Shown one piece after another: positions 44,652-53,541 of a DNA stretch of 64,000 nt (the stretch's first letter is position 1; each line of letters opens with the position of its first letter). A program made the translations under genes and the position numbers. The notes beneath the pieces were generated by a model, which had not been told where the DNA came from, ran no database searches, and saw nothing but the letters and a program-made list of their open reading frames with translations. The stretch comes from Dyadobacter sp. CY345 (lineage in GTDB: Bacteria; Bacteroidota; Bacteroidia; Cytophagales; Spirosomataceae): assembly GCF_021502725.1 (NCBI RefSeq), contig NZ_JAKFFS010000001.1, positions 2,046,001-2,110,000 of the forward strand, read 5' to 3'.

Positions 44652-46901
44652 ATGGACGATACATTTTTTGATAAAAAAGATTACAAGCCACTCGATAGGG
44701 TGGATGGACGTATGAAAGTTACAGGTGCCGCCAGATATTCAGCGGAATACACCTTACCAAACCTGGCATACGGGGTATTGGTAGGTAGCACCATCGCGAA
44801 AGGAACGATTAGAAGTATTGACTCCAAAGCCGCAGAGCGCGCTCCGGGAGTCATTGCTGTTATTTCACATCAAAATGTGATTGAGGTGCCAGGTTATCAG
44901 CCAGATGCTACGCAATCTACCGAACCGAAGGTTGGCGGAGGACCGCTTAGAGTATTTTACGACAACAAAGTTTATTCCAATGATCAGCCTATTGCGATTG
45001 TAGTCGCGAGTAGTCTGGAAAAAGCACAATACGGTGCTTCGCTGGTGAAAGTTCAGTACAATAAGGAGGAGCATATAACTGATTTTGAGGCGAATGCCGG
45101 CAAGGCAGTTGTGGCAGCGGCTGCGAAAAAAAATCCCAAATCACCGACGGCAGATTACGATCGTGGACAAAAAGATGCATTTCAAACTGCGCCATTTAAG
45201 GTTGAAGCCGAATACGTTTTACCAACAGAAATGCATAATCCAATGGAATTGCAAGCTATCACAGCACATTGGGAGGCGGATGACAAGTTAACAATATATG
45301 ATAAAGTTCAAGGTACTAAAACTACCCAAAAAACTTTTGCGAAAGAATGGGCGATTCCTGATCAAAATGTAAAAGTCATCGCGACTTTTGTCGGTGGCGC
45401 TTTTGGAAACGGTCTGCATAGCTGGCCTCATGAGTCAGCGGCAATCATCGCTGCAAAACAAGTAAAAAGACCAGTAAAACTTGTACTGACAAGGGAGCAA
45501 ATGTTTACGATGGTAGGCTACCGCCCGCGTACCTGGCAGAAAATTCAGATGGGAGCGACGAAAGACGGGAAGCTGGTTGCGATCAATCATAACTCCATTG
45601 GACAAACTTCTGTTTATGAAGAATTTACAGAATCGACACTCGCGCAAACTCGTATGATGTATGCGTCGCCAAGCGTCAGTACACGCTATCGGTTACTACC
45701 GCTTAACGTTGCCACACCCATATGGATGCGTGGTCCGGGAGAAGCTACTGGTGCATTTGCCCTGGAATCTGCGATGGACGAAATGGCGCATGCCATTGGA
45801 ATGGATCCAATCGAGTTTAGGATTTTGAACTATACCGAATCAGATCCGGACAAAAATATGCCCTGGTCTACCAAATTTCTCAGGGAATGTTATGAAGAAG
45901 GAAAAAAGCGAATCGGGTGGGAAAACAGGAAATTGAAACCAGGTTTGTTGCGTGATGGAGAGTGGCTTGTAGGTTACGGTATGGGTACCGGAACTTTCGG
46001 TGCTAACCGCGGGCCGGCAACTATACATGCCGAACTTAATAAGGATGGCAATCTGGTTATGCACTGTGCCATTACTGATATTGGTCCGGGAACTGCAACG
46101 GCTATGGTTCAGATTGCATCGAATACGACTGGAATTGCCACAGAAAAGATCGTTTTTCATCTGGGAAGTTCGGAGTTTCCTAACGCAGGATTACAAGGGG
46201 GATCGTCGACCGTTAATAGTGTTGGGCCGGCTGTACAGGCGGCATGTAATGCGCTCAAACAGCAATTGATTACCATGGCTGCTGGAAAAAACGCGTCAGC
46301 GTTTGGCTCTGCAAAACCGGAAGATATTATGCTGGATCAGGGTAATATGCAGATCACTGGAAACATGTCTGCAAAGCTGGCACTTGGTGATTTGCTTAAA
46401 CAAAATAATGTAGAAAAAATCGAGACGACTCAGGAATCCAAGGCCAGTGAAAACGGCAAGCAATATTCGATGAATGCGTTTTCAATGCATTTCGCCATGG
46501 TGCATGTGCATCCGTTAACCGGACAGGTGCGGGTTAAAAAAATTGTTTGCTGTGCAGACGCAGGTACAATCGTGAGCCCCAAAACAGCTGAGAGCCAGAT
46601 GATAGGTGGAGCGACGGGCGGCATCGGTATGGCCTTAATGGAAGATGCGGTCATGGATCACCGTTTTGGGAGATACGTAACCAAGGATTTTGGTGACTAT
46701 CACGTACCTGTGCACGCAGACGTACCAGATATCGACGTTTATTTTGTGAACAAACCAGATCTGCTGGCCGATCCGGTTGGTAGTAAGGGCTTAGGCGAAA
46801 TTGCTATTATCGGCGTTGCACCTGCAATTGCCAACGCTGTATTTAATGCAACTGGCAAACGGGTTAGAGAACTGCCAATTACACCGGATAAGCTTATTTA
46901 A
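44652..46901 (+). CDS. paoC: aldehyde oxidoreductase molybdopterin subunit, PaoC-like
   Basis: A 749-residue catalytic subunit of the xanthine oxidase family. It binds the molybdenum cofactor and carries the active-site Glu in SKGLGEIA. Other conserved pieces are VGGAFGNG and VGPAVQAA and the glycine-rich QGGSSTVNS. It has no signal peptide of its own, so export probably depends on the Tat signal of the small subunit. No XdhC/PaoD-type maturation gene is next to it. A strong terminator ends the operon. Confidence 0.9.
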   Translation: MDDTFFDKKDYKPLDRVDGRMKVTGAARYSAEYTLPNLAYGVLVGSTIAKGTIRSIDSKAAERAPGVIAVISHQNVIEVPGYQPDATQSTEPKVGGGPLRVFYDNKVYSNDQPIAIVVASSLEKAQYGASLVKVQYNKEEHITDFEANAGKAVVAAAAKKNPKSPTADYDRGQKDAFQTAPFKVEAEYVLPTEMHNPMELQAITAHWEADDKLTIYDKVQGTKTTQKTFAKEWAIPDQNVKVIATFVGGAFGNGLHSWPHESAAIIAAKQVKRPVKLVLTREQMFTMVGYRPRTWQKIQMGATKDGKLVAINHNSIGQTSVYEEFTESTLAQTRMMYASPSVSTRYRLLPLNVATPIWMRGPGEATGAFALESAMDEMAHAIGMDPIEFRILNYTESDPDKNMPWSTKFLRECYEEGKKRIGWENRKLKPGLLRDGEWLVGYGMGTGTFGANRGPATIHAELNKDGNLVMHCAITDIGPGTATAMVQIASNTTGIATEKIVFHLGSSEFPNAGLQGGSSTVNSVGPAVQAACNALKQQLITMAAGKNASAFGSAKPEDIMLDQGNMQITGNMSAKLALGDLLKQNNVEKIETTQESKASENGKQYSMNAFSMHFAMVHVHPLTGQVRVKKIVCCADAGTIVSPKTAESQMIGGATGGIGMALMEDAVMDHRFGRYVTKDFGDYHVPVHADVPDIDVYFVNKPDLLADPVGSKGLGEIAIIGVAPAIANAVFNATGKRVRELPITPDKLI

Positions 46902-46941
46902 GTCAGGTAGATATTTCCAGTACTTGATAATAACCTTTCAG

Positions 46942-46994
46942 AAAGCCGGTCATGTTGGTCACTATTTAGTGAAGAGTTCATGGCTGGCTTTTTT
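46942..46994 (+). terminator. terminator of the paoABC operon
   Basis: AAAGCCGGTCATG at 46942-46954 pairs with CATGGCTGGCTTT at 46979-46991 over 13 positions including two G-U pairs, with an inner TCACTA/TAGTGA stem and a T-run after. It starts about 40 bases past the stop codon. Confidence 0.85.
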
Positions 46995-47268
46995 ATGAAA
47001 TTAGGATATGCAATTTTAGTTATAACACATCAAAAAATTGAATTTTTCCAATACAACTAGATTTGAAATTCTGTAAAAATTCAGTAGCGTAACACTGTGT
47101 CAAAAATAAATGAAGCATCAATCTGGCCAAATGTGGTTGACAAACAGGTCATTAAATGTTACCTCTAAATTATTAATATTAGAATCAGTTCATGATTTAT
47201 TAATTTTGTTTACGTTCTGGTATTTAACAATTAGTGCCCATACGTAGCCCTGGAATGTTTCAAGGTTT
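46995..47268. other. gene-free stretch with a -7 box
   Basis: Non-coding AT-rich interval. TAATTTTG at 47211-47218 is a TAnnTTTG match on the plus strand, 50-70 bases before the following small gene. Confidence 0.4.
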
Positions 47269-47283
47269 TTGAACGAAAGAATA

Positions 47284-47610
47284 ATGACTGATTTTACCAT
47301 TTCAACTGCTGAGGAAATAATAGAAAAAAGACCGGTTAGGTCTTACAAATATTATGCGGTTTACGACTGTTGTGTCACGAACCATGTACCAAGCTGGGAT
47401 CTTGCATTTATTGAAGAACGTCTGTGTGATAGCACGGTTAGAGAAAACGTGACTGGTGATGAAAAACATTTTCCATCGTTAAGGGAAGCCAAAATCTATG
47501 CAAAAATAAATTTTAATTCCGGGGCGGAATATTTTTCTTTAAATCAGATCAATAGCCCGGATAACATTTTTTACATCATTTTGGACAAAATAAGATATTT
47601 ACTGGCGTAG
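47284..47610 (+). CDS. protein of unknown function
   Basis: A 108-residue soluble protein, start MTDFTISTAE preferred over an ATG five codons upstream. Contains VYDCCVTNHVPSWD and a C-terminal hydrophobic helix (FYIILDKIRYLLA). No family recognised. A TAnnTTTG promoter lies upstream at 47211. It precedes a metallophosphoesterase gene, which has its own promoter. Confidence 0.55.
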   Translation: MTDFTISTAEEIIEKRPVRSYKYYAVYDCCVTNHVPSWDLAFIEERLCDSTVRENVTGDEKHFPSLREAKIYAKINFNSGAEYFSLNQINSPDNIFYIILDKIRYLLA

Positions 47611-47714
47611 CTTCAATTTTATAAACCTAATTCTTAACGTCGTGGTTATTATTATCGATAGCAACGATAACAAAACCATAACAGATAAGTAAGAGCAGAG
47701 TTTTCTTAATCATC

Positions 47715-47722
47715 TACATTTG
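47715..47722 (+). promoter_or_regulatory. -7 box deciding the metallophosphoesterase start
   Basis: TACATTTG matches TAnnTTTG and overlaps the upstream TTG that would be the start of the longer frame (47720). Transcription from this box would begin after that codon, so the ATG at 47750 is preferred. Confidence 0.6.
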
Positions 47723-47749
47723 CAGCCATTATTTTCACTAAAATGCTGT

Positions 47750-48652
47750 ATGGAAAGAAGGTCTGCACTTAAAAATATCGGAGGGTTATTATTGGCTCCA
47801 TCTCTGGTTACGGAGGTTTCTGCAAGTATTGGTAAACCCGTTTTGAGGATTGCGCATATTACTGATGTGCATTTGAAGAACGAATTTGGCGCGCCGGCAA
47901 AATTCTCTAAATGTCTTCACCATCTTCAACAACAAACTCCCAAGGTAGATTTTATTCTGAATGGTGGCGATATTGTTTTTGATATGAACAAAGAAAATAT
48001 CAAAACAATCGACGATCAGTGGAAGCTATATAACAGCATTTTAAAATCCGAAAATAATATTCCGGTTCATTATTGTCTGGGTAATCATGACATCTGGTGG
48101 AGTGAAAATAATAAAGGACAGGCCGTTTATGGGAAACAGTACTCGCTGGATCAGCTGCAGATGGCGAAACCCTATTACAGCTTTGAACAAGCAGGCTGGA
48201 AATTTATAGTTTTGGATAGTGTCCATCTTGACATTGACAATACCTGGTATATTGGCAAGCTGGGAGACGAGCAATTTTTATGGCTCGAAAATGAGCTCAA
48301 AAATACAAATGTCAATACACCAGTATTGGTACTTTCTCATATTCCAATACTCACCGCCACGCTTATGATCGAAGATAATATTGTCAACAAGTGGCAGATG
48401 CTTGGTGGTGATATGCATACCGATACTTCCAAAATAATAAATCTTTTCTATAAGCATCCGAATGTAAAACTTTGTTTGAGTGGGCATATCCACTTACGTG
48501 ATAAGGTTGAGTATAACAACGTGACATACATTTGTAATGGCGCGGTAAGCGGAGCCTGGTGGGAAGGCAATCGCAGACAAACAGCACCAGGTTATGGCGT
48601 TTTAGATCTGTTTGCTGATGGACGTTTCCTGGAAAGGTATGTGAATTATTAA
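47750..48652 (+). CDS. calcineurin-like metallophosphoesterase, Tat-type signal
   Basis: A 300-residue metallophosphoesterase. The N-terminus MERRSALKNIGGLLLAP resembles a twin-arginine signal. Metal-ligand motifs ITDVHLK, NGGDIVFD, LGNHDIWW, SHIPI and SGHIHLRD are complete. The fold is that of calcineurin-like phosphatases acting on phosphomonoesters or diesters; the substrate is unknown. The start is set by the -7 box at 47715-47722. It is convergent with the outer-membrane barrel gene. Confidence 0.88.
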   Translation: MERRSALKNIGGLLLAPSLVTEVSASIGKPVLRIAHITDVHLKNEFGAPAKFSKCLHHLQQQTPKVDFILNGGDIVFDMNKENIKTIDDQWKLYNSILKSENNIPVHYCLGNHDIWWSENNKGQAVYGKQYSLDQLQMAKPYYSFEQAGWKFIVLDSVHLDIDNTWYIGKLGDEQFLWLENELKNTNVNTPVLVLSHIPILTATLMIEDNIVNKWQMLGGDMHTDTSKIINLFYKHPNVKLCLSGHIHLRDKVEYNNVTYICNGAVSGAWWEGNRRQTAPGYGVLDLFADGRFLERYVNY

Positions 48653-48755
48653 GATTTTTCTGATGAGATTAACTGACGAGCAGAAATAGTACTACCAAAT
48701 AATTTATTTTAGTTGAAGATGTTTCAGAAATAGATAAGGTTGTTTAGAGGTTTTA

Positions 48756-51200
48756 TCATCCTCCCGTTTTCGTGTTTTTTTGATCGTCGTTGCTGATTTT
48801 TCGCGTATTTGTGGGTTTAAATAAATCCCCAAATTCCCAGTTAAGTGAAAGTCTGAATGAACGCATCAGGTAGCGATTGTGAGACGTAGATTCGAAATCG
48901 TATGCTCTTACAATTTCACTTCTGGACAAATAGCTTCCGAAAGGGCTTACCGTTGTAAGGCTGATCGTCAGTTTTTTAGCAGGGATCTCCTTTTTTGCTG
49001 AAAAACTGTAATAAAACCAGGACGATTCAAAACCTTGTAAAGTGACGCTTTTAGCATCATAATCCCCATAAAACTGAACGCTGTAATGGTCAGGAAGTTT
49101 AACGCTGCTGTTCAAGTTGATTCCCCACGCCATACCGTCATTGCTGATATCAAGAGCACCGCTCCGGTATTTTGCATAACGAACATTGGCATTACTGTTT
49201 ATTTTCCAACCCGGAAGCAAAGCCAGTGAAGTCGAGAAGTTAATTCCGTACTGCGCGTTTGAAGCAAGGTTTTGCATGGTTGAAGTCGCGACACCGTTTT
49301 CACTGATTTTTACAATGGTTTCAATGGAATTATTCGTTTTTCTACCAAATAGTGAAAAATTCAGAAACAGGTCTTTATCCGATTGTAGGGCATACGTAAG
49401 CTCTGCCTGATTCACTTCTTCCGGTCTTAAATTGGGATTGCCAGTTGTGATATTGTTTGGGTCCTGGCTATTGATATTTGGATTTAGATCCCATAGCGAA
49501 GGACGGGAAATGCGTTTTGTAAAACTTAATGTCAGATTATTGTTTGTATTGATTTTCTTAAATATTGTGGCACTCGGCACGAAGTTCCAGAAATTATTTT
49601 CGAAGGAATTTCCCAGATCACGTTGTATCCCTTCAATAAAAGTTCCCTCCATTCTTGCGCCCGCATGCAGTGCCCAGCCGCTGCTCCATTTTAATTTAAT
49701 CTGGCTATATGCAGCCAGCACGTTTTGATTAAAATTGAAAACATCTGACCTAGATAAAACAGGAACCATAACCTCGGTCTGACCATTGACACTTTCCTTA
49801 ACATCGTAAACCGTCCTACCGTTTCTGAGTATTGCCTTTAAACCACTTTCCAGGGCGTGTTTTCCAGACTCGGCCAGCGGAAGGATATAGTCGCTCTGGA
49901 AAGTCCATTCGTTACTATTTGTTCGGTTGTAGTTCAATTCACGATAAAGCGGGATTTGCTCAATATTCGTTTGCAGTGAGTTGTAATTGAAAACATCCAC
50001 CGAACGGTTATGCTGCATCATCAGATAAAGCTCTTCACCAGGTTTCTTAAATTTACGCGTATAGCCAAGATTCACGTCTATGCCTTTGCTCGGAGCATCT
50101 GTCTGCGCACGCTGTTGGAAGACGTCAATCAAGTAACCGTTAGGTGAATATTTTTGGTTGGTTTGTTCTTTATCCTGCGGCCATTTCCCCAACCATCCAT
50201 TTAAGGAAAAATTAAATAGATTCAGCGAGTCCGGAGTAAATTCGATCTGCACATCGCCAGAGCTGTGCGGGTTGGTGTTATCGCTAGTCGTTTCCTGAAA
50301 TAATTTTCCTGCGGCTTGTCCGTTTTCCAGCGTCGTCCGTTCCAAAATTGTTAATTCCTTGCTTCTGAATCTATGTAAATGGAGTGTTGAATTAATATTC
50401 CATTTATCCCGGTTAACCGAAAGTCTGGGGTTAATAGCCTGTTCCAGATTTCCGGCCACGAGTTCCATGGTCCCACTTAAGTTTTTCTGACCTTTTTTTG
50501 TAATAATATTGATCACCCCGGCCGCACCCTCTGCGTCATACCTTGCAGAAGGGCTTGTGATTATTTCAACTGACTTGATTGAACCGGCAGGCATCATATT
50601 TAAAGCATCTCCCGGACTACGCGCCATCTGGCCGGAATATTTTCCGTTGATTAAAATTCTCAGGTTGGCATTGCCACGCATGGTAACATTTCCCGCCGCA
50701 TCAACATTTAGTATTGGGGCCTTTCGCAGGACATCGGCCGCAGTTCCGCCGCTGTTGCTAATATCTTTTTCCGCATTGTAGATCAACATACCTGGTTGCT
50801 GTTCCACAAGCTGTTTGGTGCCGGTAATAGTCACAGTATTCAACTCATTCGCGCCGGGTTTGAGTAATAATCTGCCAAAATCAAAAACGGGTTTTTCAGG
50901 ATTAATCGAAAACGGCAAACTTTTCTGACCATAACCGACTAAGGATATATTCAGCAGGTATACTCCTGGACTGACAACAATTGATTTGAAGAATCCATTT
51001 TCGTCGGAATAGGTAAGAGCTAACACTTTATGATCCAGGTCAAGAATACTGATCGTTGCGAATTCGATACTCCTTTTTGTTGATGAATCTGTGACAATTC
51101 CTTTTACTAAAAATGGATTTACCGGCTGAGCGGATACAGGCTTAATGAATAAGGCAACAGATAAAAACACCAGGCAGAGGCATTGGTAAGAAATTTTCAT
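48756..51200 (-). CDS. outer-membrane beta-barrel/TonB-dependent-like protein
   Basis: An 814-residue outer membrane protein. Signal peptide about 1-24, carboxypeptidase-regulatory-like domain about 30-115, plug-like region about 120-235 (VTMRGNANLRILINGKYSG, SVEIITSPSARYDAEGAAGVINIITKKG), then an outer-membrane beta-barrel of the OMP_b-brl_3 type. The barrel resembles the family of uncharacterised TonB-linked receptors common in Cytophagales. A minus-strand -7 box (51249-51256) precedes it. Substrate unknown; no SusD partner. Confidence 0.88.
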   Translation of the reverse strand: MKISYQCLCLVFLSVALFIKPVSAQPVNPFLVKGIVTDSSTKRSIEFATISILDLDHKVLALTYSDENGFFKSIVVSPGVYLLNISLVGYGQKSLPFSINPEKPVFDFGRLLLKPGANELNTVTITGTKQLVEQQPGMLIYNAEKDISNSGGTAADVLRKAPILNVDAAGNVTMRGNANLRILINGKYSGQMARSPGDALNMMPAGSIKSVEIITSPSARYDAEGAAGVINIITKKGQKNLSGTMELVAGNLEQAINPRLSVNRDKWNINSTLHLHRFRSKELTILERTTLENGQAAGKLFQETTSDNTNPHSSGDVQIEFTPDSLNLFNFSLNGWLGKWPQDKEQTNQKYSPNGYLIDVFQQRAQTDAPSKGIDVNLGYTRKFKKPGEELYLMMQHNRSVDVFNYNSLQTNIEQIPLYRELNYNRTNSNEWTFQSDYILPLAESGKHALESGLKAILRNGRTVYDVKESVNGQTEVMVPVLSRSDVFNFNQNVLAAYSQIKLKWSSGWALHAGARMEGTFIEGIQRDLGNSFENNFWNFVPSATIFKKINTNNNLTLSFTKRISRPSLWDLNPNINSQDPNNITTGNPNLRPEEVNQAELTYALQSDKDLFLNFSLFGRKTNNSIETIVKISENGVATSTMQNLASNAQYGINFSTSLALLPGWKINSNANVRYAKYRSGALDISNDGMAWGINLNSSVKLPDHYSVQFYGDYDAKSVTLQGFESSWFYYSFSAKKEIPAKKLTISLTTVSPFGSYLSRSEIVRAYDFESTSHNRYLMRSFRLSLNWEFGDLFKPTNTRKISNDDQKNTKTGG

Positions 51201-51581
51201 GGCTAATAGCTAATTTTTAACATCAGTCTACCGAAAAGGATTGATATCCAAACGTAGTCTTTATGTTTTCAGAGTAGCATCAGTTTTTCTTTACCGAAGT
51301 AGGGGATAAGAGAATTATGCCTTTTCGAACAAATTCTCAGATATTGGACTTGAACTGTTTTACCAAAAAATCAAATAAAATCTGTCTGATGAATTTGATA
51401 ATCAACAGACTGCGTTTATATTATTAGACGAATCTGTTCTAAAAGAAATCTATCTTCTTGTTGAAAAAATATGAACAGATTTAAGACACTGCCTTTATTC
51501 GTCAGGATATTCAATTTACGTTACGCTGCCCAATAGGGTAGTCACCTTCATCGATTTTCCTTTTGACTAAACATATTCTAA
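51201..51581. other. gene-free stretch with promoter
   Basis: About 380 bases. CAAACGTA at 51249-51256, read on the minus strand as TACGTTTG, is a -7 box about 45 bases before the barrel gene ATG. The rest holds no gene. Confidence 0.4.
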
Positions 51582-51608
51582 AAAGTCCGGCAAATTTTAC
51601 CGGACTTT
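51582..51608 (-). terminator. terminator of the sugar dehydrogenase operon
   Basis: AAAGTCCGG and CCGGACTTT form the stem around a 9-base loop. On the minus strand the stem is followed by further Ts. It begins 15 bases past the zinc dehydrogenase stop. Confidence 0.82.
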
Positions 51609-51622
51609 CACTAATATCAAAT

Positions 51623-52639
51623 TTAGTCAATAGAAACCATTGCCTTAATTACTCCATTTTCAGGATCCAGCCAGCTTTCGAAGTTATCCATCACTTCTCC
51701 AAAATGAACTCTGTGTGTGATATAATTTGTCGGTTCCACAAGTCCGGATTTCATACTGCTGATCACATGTTCAAAATCCTGGCGAGTTGCATTTCTGCTA
51801 CTCATCAAAGTAGCTTCACGTTTATGAAACTCGGGATGACTAAAACTGATTTCGCTTTTTTGCAGTCCAATTAATGCATAAGTTCCGCCGTGCGCGAGAT
51901 ATGCAAACGCGCTGTTGATTGCTTTTAAGTTTCCCGTTGCATCGATGATCACTGTCGGCATATCACCATTCGTCAGCGCGCTCAATTTGTCTGTAACGTT
52001 TTCCGTCATAGCATTTACCGTATGACTGACTCCAATTTTTTCTCTGCAAAATCGTAATCGGGAATCGTTTATGTCCAGTGCAATGACGGTTGCGCCAGCT
52101 ATTCTGGCAAATTCCATCGTACCAAGTCCAATAGGTCCTGCACCTACGACCAAAACCACATCGCCTGGCTTAACACCAGCTCTTCTCACACCGTGTGCAC
52201 CGATTGCAAGCGGTTCAACCAAGGCAAGCTCGTCAAAACTCAGTCCTTCTCCATGAACCAGGGAATACGAAGGGACAGAAAGATATTCAGTCATGCCACC
52301 GTCTATATGTACGCCCGAAACTTTAATACTGGTACAGCAATTAGGTTTCCCGGAGCGACAGGCAATACAATTTCCGCAGTTGAAATAAGGAACAAATGTA
52401 ACAGACTCTCCAATTTCAAAACCTGGCGCGTCATCCGTCTCAACAATCTCACCGGCTAGTTCATGGCCTAAAATCCGTGGGTAGCTAAAAAAAGGCTGAG
52501 TTCCTTCAAAAGCGTGCAGATCAGTACCGCAAATACCAATTCTCTTGATTTTAAGTACGGTATGTCCCGGTGCCAAAACTGGTTTCTCAGCTTTCTGATA
52601 TTCAAAATGTCCAGGCGTAGTGCAGACAAGCGTTTCCAT
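51623..52639 (-). CDS. zinc-dependent alcohol/sugar dehydrogenase
   Basis: A 338-residue medium-chain dehydrogenase. The catalytic zinc site is in ICGTDLH and GHE, and the structural zinc loop is CGNCIACRSGKPNCC. The nucleotide motif is VVGAGPIGLG (near 164-173). It resembles sugar/polyol dehydrogenases such as L-idonate or galactitol dehydrogenases; the substrate is not certain. It lies 72 bases downstream of an SDR gene and the FucP-type symporter on the same strand, so it may act on the imported sugar or its oxidised product. Confidence 0.88.
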   Translation of the reverse strand: METLVCTTPGHFEYQKAEKPVLAPGHTVLKIKRIGICGTDLHAFEGTQPFFSYPRILGHELAGEIVETDDAPGFEIGESVTFVPYFNCGNCIACRSGKPNCCTSIKVSGVHIDGGMTEYLSVPSYSLVHGEGLSFDELALVEPLAIGAHGVRRAGVKPGDVVLVVGAGPIGLGTMEFARIAGATVIALDINDSRLRFCREKIGVSHTVNAMTENVTDKLSALTNGDMPTVIIDATGNLKAINSAFAYLAHGGTYALIGLQKSEISFSHPEFHKREATLMSSRNATRQDFEHVISSMKSGLVEPTNYITHRVHFGEVMDNFESWLDPENGVIKAMVSID

Positions 52640-52711
52640 TTGGGGAATGATAAAATAGATTTAAAAATTAAAATGGCAGCAATTACTGCGTTGCAATGGA
52701 CTTCCAATATG

Positions 52712-53500
52712 TCAGGAATTTGCCAAAGCTCTGTCCAGATGAACATAACCGCCGTCTACGTATAGCAATTGTCCGGTGGTATGGCTCGACTTTTCAGATA
52801 ATAAAAATGCAGTAGTGTTGGCCAACTCTTCCGAGGTTGTCATTCGGTTTTCCAGAGGAATATTGGCGACAATTGATTTTAACTTTTCTTCCGGATCCGG
52901 AAGCGTTTGGATCCAACGTTCGTAGAGAGGTGTCCAGCATTCTGCCACGACAATGGCGTTTACGCGGATTCCATATTTTAATAATTCAACTGCCCACTCG
53001 CGAGTCAGCGCATTTCTGCCACCATTTGCCGCAGCATAGGCAGAAGTTCCACCTTGACCTGTGTCCGCTGTTTTGGAGGTGATATTAACAATGGAACCCT
53101 TTGATTCTTTTAATGCAGGCAACGCATAATGCGCCATCAGATAATAATGAACCAGATTTTTGTGAAGTGAAGCTATAAAATCTTCATAGTTACCGTTTTC
53201 TAAACCAACACCATCGTTTACGCCTGCGTTGTTAACCAAACCGTCGATCCGGCCAAATTTTGCCAGAACTTCCTGAACTGCTTTTTCAGATTCTTCTGGC
53301 TTTGTAAGCTCCGCCGAAACCTGAAAAGCACGAAATCCTTTGGCTGTGATATTATCTACCACTGTTTGGTTATCTGCTTCATTTCTTCCAACAATCACTG
53401 GCACAGCTCCTTCGGAAGCAAGGACCTGAACAATGCCTTCACCTATTCCTTTGGCTCCTCCAGTGACGATAATAATTTTATCTTTTAGTTTTAAGTCCAT
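52712..53500 (-). CDS. SDR oxidoreductase with altered YxxxK motif, sugar-module member
   Basis: A 262-residue SDR. TGGAKGIG (13-20), NNAG and a Ser at 142 are conserved. The catalytic motif reads Y155-A-A-A-N159, with Asn in place of the near-invariant Lys. Related L-fucose/aldose dehydrogenase-like SDRs from this phylum usually have YAASK. The change predicts low activity, a changed mechanism or a shifted Lys. It lies 41 bases downstream of the FucP-like symporter gene and before a zinc dehydrogenase gene, so it probably belongs to a sugar catabolic operon. Confidence 0.85.
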   Translation of the reverse strand: MDLKLKDKIIIVTGGAKGIGEGIVQVLASEGAVPVIVGRNEADNQTVVDNITAKGFRAFQVSAELTKPEESEKAVQEVLAKFGRIDGLVNNAGVNDGVGLENGNYEDFIASLHKNLVHYYLMAHYALPALKESKGSIVNITSKTADTGQGGTSAYAAANGGRNALTREWAVELLKYGIRVNAIVVAECWTPLYERWIQTLPDPEEKLKSIVANIPLENRMTTSEELANTTAFLLSEKSSHTTGQLLYVDGGYVHLDRALANS

Positions 53501-53541
53501 ATTCTACAACTTAATAATTTTGAAAGTATGATGTAAGGATA

